Below are positions 49,377 through 57,468 of a stretch of DNA of 64,000 nt, in pieces; position 1 is the stretch's first letter; every line of letters starts with the position of its first letter. The notes under the pieces were generated by a model, which was not told where the DNA came from, did no database searches, and saw only the letters and a program-made list of their open reading frames with translations. A program made the translations under genes and the position numbers. The DNA lies in contig NZ_FOXP01000003.1 of assembly GCF_900115745.1 (NCBI RefSeq), positions 243,335-307,334 on the forward strand. The letters run 5' to 3'. This DNA is from Sphingomonas rubra (GTDB lineage: Bacteria; Pseudomonadota; Alphaproteobacteria; Sphingomonadales; Sphingomonadaceae).

Positions 49377-50954
49377 TCAGGCCGGTTCGGTGGCGAGCAG
49401 CCCTCGCGCGTAATCCGCGCGCAACCGCTGCTTGTCGATCTTGCCCGTCGCGGCGAGCGGCATCGCGCCGACGGTCGCGACCTGGTCGGGAATCCACCAG
49501 TCGGCGACCTTGCCGCGCAGCAGCCCCAGGAGCAGGCCGGGCTCTTCCGCCGCCTCGCCCTCGATCACCAGCACCGGCCGCTCGCCCCAGCGCGGATCGG
49601 GCCGGGCGATCACCGCGACGTGGCGGACGGACGGATGCGCGCCGACGATCGCCTCGATCTCGGCCGGGTTGATCCACTCGCCGCCCGATTTGATGAGGTC
49701 CTTGGCACGGCCGCAGATCGACAGGTTGCCGGCCGCGTCGATGGTGGCGAGGTCGCCCGTGTCGAAATAGCCGTCCGCATCGAGCGCGTCCTCCTCGGCG
49801 CCGTAATATCTGTCGAGCACGCTCGCGCCGCGCACCTTCAAATGCCCCAACGTGCCACGCTGTTCGGCCAAGGTCCGGCCGTCGGCGTCGGTCAGCTTGA
49901 GGTCCAGCCCCACCGGCGGCCGCCCGGCCGATCCCGACGGTCCGGGTGGTGCGGTCGCCGGCGCCATGGTGCCGATCGGCGACAGCTCGGTCATGCCCCA
50001 GCTCGTCTGCACCCGTGCGCCGAGCCGCGTCCGCAGCCGCTCGAGCAGCGCGTCGGGGCAGCTCGACCCGCCGATGATGACCCGCTCCAGCCCGGGCAGA
50101 TCCTCACCCGTGCGGTCGAGATGGTCGACCAGGCCGAGCCACACGGTCTGCACGCCGACCGCGACGGTCACGCCCTCGTCGCGGATCAGCCGCGCCAGGC
50201 TGGCGCCGTCGAGATGGCGGCCGGGCAGCACCAGCTTGGTCCCCGCCGCCGGCGCCGCGAAGGGCAGGCCCCAGCCGTTGGCGTGGAACATCGGCACCGC
50301 CAGCAGCAGCACGTCGCGCGCCGTCAGCCCGACCGCGTCCGCCTGCAACGCACGCAGCGTGTGGAGGTAGTTGGACCGGTGCGTGTAGAGCACGCCCTTC
50401 GGCCGCCCCGTCGTGCCGGAGGTGTAGCAGAGCCCGGCCGGCGCCTCCTCCGCGAAGTCGCCCCACGCGGCGGGCGCGCCATGGTCGGCCAGCAGCGCCT
50501 CGATCGCGATCGCCTCGCCGTGATCGGCGGATGCGTCGCCGTCGAGCACCACCACCCGGCATTCGCCGGCGCAGAGCGGCAGCACCTGCGCGAGCAGCGG
50601 CATCAGGTCGGCGGCGACCGCCAGGATGCGGTCGTCCGCCTCGTCGATCATCGCGGCGAGCTGCGCGGGCGTGAGCCGCGGGTTGAGCGTGTGGCACACG
50701 CCGCCCGCGCCCATCACGCCGTAATAGACCTCCAGATGATCCCGCGTGTTCCACGCCAGCGTGCCGACCCGGTCGCCAAGCTTCATGCCGAGCATGGCGA
50801 GCGCCCCCGACAGCCGGTTGGCGCGGTCGCGCAAGCCCGCATAGCCGGTGCGCGCGACCACCTCGCCCTTCTCCGCCCACACCACCTGATGGTCGCCGAA
50901 CCATTTGGCGGCATGGTCGAGGAACTTGTCCACCGTCAGGCCGAAGCGCTGCAT
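49377..50954 (-). CDS. Acyl-CoA synthetase (fatty acid/aryl CoA ligase)
   Basis: The 525-aa protein is an ANL-superfamily adenylating enzyme: AMP-binding loop YTSGTTGRPKGVLYTHRS, SWGMTELSPIG, DGYFDTGDLATID, the hinge GRAKDLIKSGGEWINPAEIE and the final PLAATGKIDKQRLR lysine loop. It joins a carboxylic acid to CoA via an acyl-adenylate. It starts 5 bp after the TBDT stop, so receptor and ligase are co-transcribed. A medium/long-chain or aryl acid released by the esterase is the likely substrate (inference). Confidence 0.93.
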   Translation of the reverse strand: MQRFGLTVDKFLDHAAKWFGDHQVVWAEKGEVVARTGYAGLRDRANRLSGALAMLGMKLGDRVGTLAWNTRDHLEVYYGVMGAGGVCHTLNPRLTPAQLAAMIDEADDRILAVAADLMPLLAQVLPLCAGECRVVVLDGDASADHGEAIAIEALLADHGAPAAWGDFAEEAPAGLCYTSGTTGRPKGVLYTHRSNYLHTLRALQADAVGLTARDVLLLAVPMFHANGWGLPFAAPAAGTKLVLPGRHLDGASLARLIRDEGVTVAVGVQTVWLGLVDHLDRTGEDLPGLERVIIGGSSCPDALLERLRTRLGARVQTSWGMTELSPIGTMAPATAPPGPSGSAGRPPVGLDLKLTDADGRTLAEQRGTLGHLKVRGASVLDRYYGAEEDALDADGYFDTGDLATIDAAGNLSICGRAKDLIKSGGEWINPAEIEAIVGAHPSVRHVAVIARPDPRWGERPVLVIEGEAAEEPGLLLGLLRGKVADWWIPDQVATVGAMPLAATGKIDKQRLRADYARGLLATEPA

Positions 50955-50959
50955 GGCCG

Positions 50960-53200
50960 TCAGAACGCCTTGAGCAGCTTGACCCCGTACTGCCGCGGCG
51001 GTCCCGCGAAGTAGAGGTTGCTGTTAAGCGCGCCGGGATAATGCTGGTTGGTCAGGTTGTTGGCATAGCCCGTCACCGTCACGCTACCCTTGGTGAAGGC
51101 GATCTGCGCGTTGAGGATGTTGCGGTCCTCCAGCCGGTCGCCGCGGGTGGGATTGGCGAACAGCGTCGCCCACTGCTTGCCGACATGGCCGAAATTCGCC
51201 CGCGGGGTCAGCGTCGCGCCGCCGCCCAGGTCGATCTCGTACGACGCGCCGGCGTTGAAGGTGAAATTGGGCGCGTAGGTCTGGTCGTTGCCGGTCAGGT
51301 TGCGGCACGTCGCGGAGGCGGGACCGGTGGTCGGATCGCACGGCGTCAGGCTCAGCGTGCCGCGCTGGTCGACCGCGAAGAAGCGGCCGATCTCGCTGTG
51401 CAGCACGTTGATGCCGGCATCGAGGTTGAGCCGCCCGAACTGCGCCTGCACCTCCGCCTCGAAGCCGTAGATCTTGGTGGTGCCGGGCACGTTGATCTGC
51501 AGCCCGAACACCGGCAGCGCCGGATTGGCGATGATGACCTGGAAATCGTCGTAGGAATTGTAGAAGCCGCTGATCGTGGTGCGGATGCGGCGATTGGCGA
51601 AGCTGCCCTTCCACCCCGCCTCGTAGGAGGTGACGGTCTCTTCGCGGAAGAAGTCCGGCGCCGGGATGCCGACGGGCGGATTGAGCCCGCCCGGTTTGAA
51701 GCCCGTCGCGACGAAGGCGTACAGGTAATGGTTCCTGTTCGCCTCCCAGCCGAGCGACGCCTTGTAGGAGAAATTGTCGGAGGTCGTCTTCTGATCGGCG
51801 TTCAGCGGCGTGCCGAACTGCAAGATCTGGATGTCGTTGATGCTGCGGCTGGCGGTGTAGCGACCGCCGACTTCCGCCTTCAAGGCCGGCGTGATCGCGA
51901 AGCCGAGCTGGCCGAACGCGGCGAGCGAGCGGTTGGGATTGGTGCCCTGCAACCGGTACTCGCTGGCGGGGCCGGGAGCCGAGGAATTGTCGCTGACGAA
52001 CTGGAACGGCGACAGGAATTCATATTTGTTCCAGATGCCGAACACGCCTGCCAGGTAGCTGACCCGCGACGTATCGGGGGAGATCAGCGTCAGTTCCTGC
52101 GAGAACTGGCGCTCGTCGACACTGTCGAAGAACGTCCGGTCGGCGGTGGCGGGCGTCAGCCGCGCGGTGCCGTCCAGGTCGGCGCGGTACTTGGTATTGC
52201 CCCAGGAATAGCCGCTGACCGAGCGCAATTGCAGGCCGCCGTCGAACTCGTAGTTGATGCGCAGGATCGTGCGCCAGAACTTGTCGCGCGCCTCCTGCGG
52301 CGCGTTCAGCGACACGTCGAACAGGTCGCTATACTGCGTCAGCGCGGGCACGCCGACCGGGCGGTAGTTCTGGTACGGGCTGGCGACGTAGGCGCCCATG
52401 TCGAGATAATCGACGTCGGTCTTTGACAGGATCGACAGCTGCGACGTCGGTTTCCACAGCAGGCTGAACCGGCCCGCCAGGTGGCGCTGGTCGCCGTTGT
52501 TGCCGGTATAATCGGTGCCGTTCGGCCCGGTGATGTCGTAGAAACCGTCGCGGCGCAGGCCGTAGATCGCGGCGCGCGCGGCCAGCGTGTCGTTCACCGG
52601 AATGTTGACCGCGCCCTGGGCACCCAGTTCCGAGTAATTGCCGACGCTCGCCTGGACGTAGCCCTTGTAGCCGCCGCCGATGATTGGATCGTTGCTGTTG
52701 ACGAACACCGCGCCGCCGGTCGCGTTCTGGCCGACGATCGTGCCCTGCGGCCCGCGCAGCACCTGGATGTTGGCGACGTCGTAATAGGGTTCCTGCTGGA
52801 AATAGCCCGGAAAGGTCGGCACGCCGTCGCGATAGGTGATGACGCCGGTGGCGGTCTGGGTGTTGTGCTCGCCCTTGCCGATGCCGCGGACGTTGAAGTC
52901 GATGCCCTGGCCGAAATTGTTGACCACGATGCTGGGCGAGGCGAACTGGAGCGCGTCGACGTTGGCGACGCCCTTGTTGGCGAGGTCGGTGCCCGACAGC
53001 ACCGATCCGGACAGCGGCGTGGTCTGGAGATTCTCGTTGCGGCGGCGGGCGGTGACGATGATCTCGCCCTGCTCGGGCGCGGAGCTCTCGGCCTGCTCGG
53101 TCGAGGCGCCCGGATCGGCGGGCGGGGTCTGCGCGGCGGCACCCCCGGCGCTCCACAGCGCGACAGCAGACACACCGATCCAGCACGAACGAAGCCGCAT
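50960..53200 (-). CDS. TonB-dependent receptor (hydrophobic-substrate type)
   Basis: The 746-aa protein has a signal peptide (MRLRSCWIGVSAVALWSAGGAAAQ), a TonB-box-like GEIIVTARRRNENLQTTPLS, plug (LRGPQGTIVGQNATGGAVFVNS) and a barrel ending QYGVKLLKAF. This TARRRNE/QTTPLSGSVLSG style is typical of the sphingomonad receptors expanded with degradation clusters for lipophilic compounds. ATG 53200 has GGAGGGG upstream; the frame extends 21 codons further but without a signal. It leads the acyl-CoA synthetase gene by 5 bp. Confidence 0.93.
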   Translation of the reverse strand: MRLRSCWIGVSAVALWSAGGAAAQTPPADPGASTEQAESSAPEQGEIIVTARRRNENLQTTPLSGSVLSGTDLANKGVANVDALQFASPSIVVNNFGQGIDFNVRGIGKGEHNTQTATGVITYRDGVPTFPGYFQQEPYYDVANIQVLRGPQGTIVGQNATGGAVFVNSNDPIIGGGYKGYVQASVGNYSELGAQGAVNIPVNDTLAARAAIYGLRRDGFYDITGPNGTDYTGNNGDQRHLAGRFSLLWKPTSQLSILSKTDVDYLDMGAYVASPYQNYRPVGVPALTQYSDLFDVSLNAPQEARDKFWRTILRINYEFDGGLQLRSVSGYSWGNTKYRADLDGTARLTPATADRTFFDSVDERQFSQELTLISPDTSRVSYLAGVFGIWNKYEFLSPFQFVSDNSSAPGPASEYRLQGTNPNRSLAAFGQLGFAITPALKAEVGGRYTASRSINDIQILQFGTPLNADQKTTSDNFSYKASLGWEANRNHYLYAFVATGFKPGGLNPPVGIPAPDFFREETVTSYEAGWKGSFANRRIRTTISGFYNSYDDFQVIIANPALPVFGLQINVPGTTKIYGFEAEVQAQFGRLNLDAGINVLHSEIGRFFAVDQRGTLSLTPCDPTTGPASATCRNLTGNDQTYAPNFTFNAGASYEIDLGGGATLTPRANFGHVGKQWATLFANPTRGDRLEDRNILNAQIAFTKGSVTVTGYANNLTNQHYPGALNSNLYFAGPPRQYGVKLLKAF

Positions 53201-53337
53201 AAACCCCTCCAATGTTCTCGGCGCTCTTCGGCGCTGCGGCACGATTCGTGCCTCAACGACCACGGCTTTGCAAGATTAATTATCTCGCGAGTGAGCGAAC
53301 CTCGTCTACCGGTGGACTGCCTGCCGGTGTGGCCCGG

Positions 53338-55638
53338 TTACGCGGCGAGGGCGCGACCGCGGAGCATGGCGACGAGGTCGGATGCGGGCAGCGGCCGACC
53401 GATGAGATAGCCCTGCGCCATGTCGCAGCCGGCGTCGCGCAGAAAGGCGAGACAGCCCTCGTCCTCGATCCCCTCGGCGACGACCTTGAGCCCGAGGTCG
53501 TGCGCGAGTTCGATGGTCGAGCGGACCATCAGCCCGTCGGATCGATTCACATGCGCGTGCTGCACGAAGCTGCGGTCGATCTTGAGTTCCGACAAGGGCA
53601 GCTGGCGCAGGTAGGTGAGCGTCGACTGGCCGGTGCCGTAATCGTCCATCGACACCGCGATCCCGCGTTGGCGGTAACGGCCGAGGTTGGCGGCGGCCTG
53701 AAGCGGGTCGGCAAGGGTCGCCGATTCGGTGACCTCGAAGATCAGCGTGGCGGGAGGAACGAGGCGGCGATTGAGGATGCGGTCAACGGCGGCGGCGAAA
53801 TCGGGTTCGGCGATCAGCATCGCGGACAGATTAACCGCGGCGGTGAGGTCGAGCCCGCCGCTCCGCCAGCGCGCGAGGTCGGTGATGACCTGCTCGAGGA
53901 CGAAGAGGGTGAGCGTCGCGATACGGTCGGATTGTTCGGCAAGCGGGATGAACAGGTCGGGCCGGACCATGCCGCGCTCCGGGTGGCGCCAGCGGACCAG
54001 CGCCTCCACGCTGGAGATGCGGTCGTCGTGGAGCGAGAGTTTGGGTTGGTAGTGGACCTCGATCTGGCCGGCGGCGATCGCGTGGTCGAGCTCGCCCATC
54101 AAAACGAGGCGGCGCTCGAGCGCCTCGGCGTCGACGCTGCCGTGGCGCCAGAAGGTGCCGGTGGCGGCCGCCTCGTCGGCGGCGCGGCACGCCTCGACCA
54201 GGCGATCGTGGACGGCCCCGTCGGCGCCCGACAGGCCGAGGTGAACGGCGGCGTCGGTGCGGCGGCCGAGGAGTTCGACCGGCTGGGTGAGGACGGCGCG
54301 GAGGCTGGCGAAATACTCGTCCCAATCGTCGGCGGCGGTGGCGAGTTCGACCGCGAGGCGGCGGTCGCCGAGGCGGTAGACGGTGCCACCGCCGGCGAGG
54401 CGGAGACGATCGGCGATGCGCAGCACGAGGTCGTCGCCCGCGCGCTGGCCGAGCAGGGTGAGCAGCGCGTCGTAATTGCCGAGTGTCGCGGCGAGGAGCG
54501 GGACCGGCGAATGCTGATCGAGATCGCGGACGAGCGCGGCCCGATTGGGAAGCCCGGTCGCCTCGTCGAAGCAGCGCTGGCGCTCGAAACGGGCGCGAAG
54601 GTGGAGCGCGGCGCGACCGATCGCCACCACGACGAGGAACCCGAGCGCAGAACCGAGCGGGTAAGCGGTGAGCAGCGCGCCGCGCGCCCACACCGCGGCG
54701 GCGAACAGCGCGATCGGCGCGGCAATGGCGGCGACCGCCGCCCCCCGCGGCGAGCGGAGGAGCAGGACCGGCGCGGCAAGGAGGAGCGCGAGGAGCACCG
54801 CGAGCGTCGCGTCGCCCTCGGTCGGCACGCCGGGGAAGAGGCTCTCGACCGCGAGCGCCTGGACGATGACGCCTGGGACGACGCCCCAGTGCGGGATGGC
54901 GTAGCGGTCGCCCATCTCGATCGCGGTGGCGCCGATCAGCACGTCGCGACCGCGAACGACGGCGGGATCGAAGCGGCCGTGCTCCACCGCGACGAAGCTG
55001 AGGCGCGGGAGGAGGCGGTGATCGATGCCGGCGTCGAGCGGGAAGAACTGGTCGGCGGCGCCCGAGCGGTGGGCGATGTACGCCGACAAGGACGGACGCG
55101 GGGTGTCGGCGGTAACCGTGCCGAGCGGCGCGCGGCGGACGATGCCGTCGGTGTCGGGCTGCATGCTGACCGAGGCGAGCGCGACGTGCGGGCGGAAGGC
55201 GGGGAGCGGCAGCGCGTCGATCCGGCGGGTGTCCCCCGCCCTTGTCCCCGCCGCCTGCGCGAAGGTCGGCAGCGCGACGATGCCGTCGGTGCGGGCGAGC
55301 GCGCGCGCCATCGCGGCGTCGCCGGCCCTGGTCGAGGGCGTCGATAGATCGACGTCGAAGGTGATCGAGGCGGCGCCGGCGCGGCGCAGCCGGTCGATGA
55401 CCGCGGCGTAATGCTCGCGCGGCCACGGCCAGCGGCGGATCTCCGCGACGCTGGTGGCGTCCATCTCGACCACCAGCAGCCGGCCGCTGGGCGCGTGGAC
55501 CGACGCGGCGGCGCGCCAGGGGTCGAGCGATCGGTCGATCCGCTCGCCCAGGCCGGTAAGGCCGAGCAGCGCCGCGGTGAAGAGCGCGAGCGCGACGACG
55601 AGCGCGCGACCGGCGGGGCGGAACGCGATGCGCCTCAT
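53338..55638 (-). CDS. CHASE2 / degenerate GGDEF / EAL cyclic-di-GMP phosphodiesterase
   Basis: The 766-aa protein has an N-terminal membrane helix, a periplasmic CHASE2 domain (about residues 45-265, with GADQFFPLDAG and GRDVLIGATAIEMGDRYAIP) and three further helices. A GGDEF domain lacks the signature (RLGDRRLAVEL where RxGGDEF is expected), so it is not a cyclase. A complete EAL domain follows with EALVRW, FEVTES, DDYGTGQST, KIDRSFV and AEGIED, so phosphodiesterase activity is likely. It should turn a periplasmic or membrane signal into lower c-di-GMP. Its ATG overlaps the TpsB stop by one base (TGATG), so both are made from one transcript. Confidence 0.92.
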   Translation of the reverse strand: MRRIAFRPAGRALVVALALFTAALLGLTGLGERIDRSLDPWRAAASVHAPSGRLLVVEMDATSVAEIRRWPWPREHYAAVIDRLRRAGAASITFDVDLSTPSTRAGDAAMARALARTDGIVALPTFAQAAGTRAGDTRRIDALPLPAFRPHVALASVSMQPDTDGIVRRAPLGTVTADTPRPSLSAYIAHRSGAADQFFPLDAGIDHRLLPRLSFVAVEHGRFDPAVVRGRDVLIGATAIEMGDRYAIPHWGVVPGVIVQALAVESLFPGVPTEGDATLAVLLALLLAAPVLLLRSPRGAAVAAIAAPIALFAAAVWARGALLTAYPLGSALGFLVVVAIGRAALHLRARFERQRCFDEATGLPNRAALVRDLDQHSPVPLLAATLGNYDALLTLLGQRAGDDLVLRIADRLRLAGGGTVYRLGDRRLAVELATAADDWDEYFASLRAVLTQPVELLGRRTDAAVHLGLSGADGAVHDRLVEACRAADEAAATGTFWRHGSVDAEALERRLVLMGELDHAIAAGQIEVHYQPKLSLHDDRISSVEALVRWRHPERGMVRPDLFIPLAEQSDRIATLTLFVLEQVITDLARWRSGGLDLTAAVNLSAMLIAEPDFAAAVDRILNRRLVPPATLIFEVTESATLADPLQAAANLGRYRQRGIAVSMDDYGTGQSTLTYLRQLPLSELKIDRSFVQHAHVNRSDGLMVRSTIELAHDLGLKVVAEGIEDEGCLAFLRDAGCDMAQGYLIGRPLPASDLVAMLRGRALAA

Positions 55639-57302
55639 CAGAAGGTGCGCGACACGCGCAGCGAGATACGCGGGCGGCGGTCGCCGGTGTCGAAACGGTC
55701 CTGGTTGAGCGGCAGCGCGATCTCCACCATCCCGTCGAGCTTGCCGGTGCCCGCGCGCAGGCCGACGCCCGTCGAGGCGAGCGTGCCGCCGCCGAAGCCG
55801 TCGCGCAGATTGTCCACCGTGCCGCCGTCGACGAAGCCGTAGAACTGGGTACGGTCGATCACCCCGCGCAGGATGCCGCCGGTGTCGGCGCGCAGCTCGG
55901 CCGAGCCCATGATGCCGATGTCGCCGGTCCGCTCGGCATAGTCGTAGGCGCGGCCGAAGCCGGGGCCGCCGAGACCGATCTCGGCCGTGGCGAGCAGCGG
56001 GCGCGAGGCGAGCTGGCCGGCGGAGGCGAGGACGATGCTCACCGACTTGGTGATCCGCGCCGTCCAGTCGACCTGGAAGGTGCCGGTGACGAAGTGACCG
56101 TCGCCGTCGGGACGCGAGATGCGCGGGTCGCCCTCGCGCGTTGCGCCGGCGAAGGGCAGCCCGACCGCGGTCGACAGCTCGCCGTGGAAGACGCCGCCCG
56201 CGAGGGTCGACAGGCCACTGAGCGACCCGGTCAACGTCGCCAGCCGGTCGCGGCGGAGCAGCTGCCCGGACAGCGTCTGCTCCACCGAGACGACACGGAA
56301 CTCGGCCCCCGCCCACAGGCTGGCGCTGCGGCGGCGATGGAGCGGGCGTGCGTAGGTGACGGCGAGGTCGCCGCTGTCGCCGACCACGTCGAGCGCGCGC
56401 AGCGCCGCGCCGGGATTGGAGCGGCCGAGTGATCCGGAGACCGACAGCACCGCGCCGCCCGCGTCGACGGGCGCGCTGTAGCGCGCGCGGACGAAGGCGA
56501 ACTCGCTCGGTTGCAGCGGCGTCTGCGCGACGATCAGTCCGAGCTCGTCACCGTCGCCCGCGAGGTTGCGGAGGCTGCCGAGCACCGTCGAGCGGACCGG
56601 GCCGACCTCGTCGCTGCCGCGGTTGTCGACCTGCGCGTAGGCGCTGGCGCGGTCCTGATCGATCGTGACGAGGAGGATGCCGAAGCCGTCCTGGACGGCG
56701 TAGCGCGTCTCCTTGACCCGAACGCCGGGCAGATCGCCGACGAGGAGCAGCGCGCGTTCGAGCGCCGCTTGCGTCACGGGGCGCCCGCCCGTGAGTGCGC
56801 GGACCAGGATCGCGTCGGCCGCGGTGTTGCGGGCGCCGATCACGCGCACCGCGTCGATCTTGCCCGGATCGACGGTGACGCGGAGTACGCCGCCCGTCAT
56901 CGCTTGCGCGCCGATCGAGGCGGTGGCGAAGGGATAGCCGCGCGCGCGAACGACGCCGGCGATCGCGGTGGCGAACCTGCCGAGTTCGGCGCGGTCGAGC
57001 TCGCGTCCGACGACGGGCGCGATCACGGCGGCGTAGGCGGACGCGTCGACGCCGTCCACACCCGCCACGGTGACCGCCGTAACCATGGCGGTGCGGGTGG
57101 CATCGCCGGCGACCACCGCATCGTCGACCGCGACCTGGCTGGGACGGGCGACCTCGGGACGCTCCAGATTGGGGCGCGGCAATGCCTGCTCGGTGATCGT
57201 CGGGTCGGCGCGATCCAGAATGACCTGCGCGCCCGCGGGCGATGCCAGCGACATGGCAACGGCGCCGAGAGTAGCCGACGATAGGTAGTGATAAGCGCGC
57301 AT
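55638..57302 (-). CDS. TpsB-family outer-membrane transporter (ShlB/FhaC/HecB type)
   Basis: The 554-aa protein has a signal peptide (MRAYHYLSSATLGAVAMSLASPAGAQ), POTRA domains (about residues 75-225, with VTVDPGKIDAVRVIGARN) and a 16-strand-type barrel with ASAYAQVDNRGSDEVGPVRS and the VRGY/L6-like region less clear, ending RPRISLRVSRTF. TpsB proteins export a partner TpsA exoprotein. No TpsA with a haemagglutination N-domain lies nearby. The neighbours are the CHASE2-EAL gene downstream and the FecR-domain gene upstream in divergent orientation, separated by a 10-bp inverted repeat. Confidence 0.9.
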   Translation of the reverse strand: MRAYHYLSSATLGAVAMSLASPAGAQVILDRADPTITEQALPRPNLERPEVARPSQVAVDDAVVAGDATRTAMVTAVTVAGVDGVDASAYAAVIAPVVGRELDRAELGRFATAIAGVVRARGYPFATASIGAQAMTGGVLRVTVDPGKIDAVRVIGARNTAADAILVRALTGGRPVTQAALERALLLVGDLPGVRVKETRYAVQDGFGILLVTIDQDRASAYAQVDNRGSDEVGPVRSTVLGSLRNLAGDGDELGLIVAQTPLQPSEFAFVRARYSAPVDAGGAVLSVSGSLGRSNPGAALRALDVVGDSGDLAVTYARPLHRRRSASLWAGAEFRVVSVEQTLSGQLLRRDRLATLTGSLSGLSTLAGGVFHGELSTAVGLPFAGATREGDPRISRPDGDGHFVTGTFQVDWTARITKSVSIVLASAGQLASRPLLATAEIGLGGPGFGRAYDYAERTGDIGIMGSAELRADTGGILRGVIDRTQFYGFVDGGTVDNLRDGFGGGTLASTGVGLRAGTGKLDGMVEIALPLNQDRFDTGDRRPRISLRVSRTF

Positions 57303-57351
57303 GAATGCCCCGATAAGTCGGGATCGTGCTTAGACTTGCGCCCCTTGTGAA

Positions 57352-57391
57352 ATGGTTACCGGCATCGAAGGGCGAACAGCACGGTAACCAT
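57352..57391. promoter_or_regulatory. Perfect 10-bp inverted repeat in the divergent TpsB/FecR gap
   Basis: ATGGTTACCG (57352-57361) and CGGTAACCAT (57382-57391) are exact inverted copies 20 bases apart. A dimeric regulator could control both divergent genes, or the repeat could form a hairpin in a leader. No regulator gene is adjacent. Confidence 0.5.
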
Positions 57392-57468
57392 CCGGCCTAA
57401 TATGTTCGAAACGGCTGCGTTTCTATCGCTCCGCAGTCGGGTACATTCGCCCGGCATCGGAGACTGTG

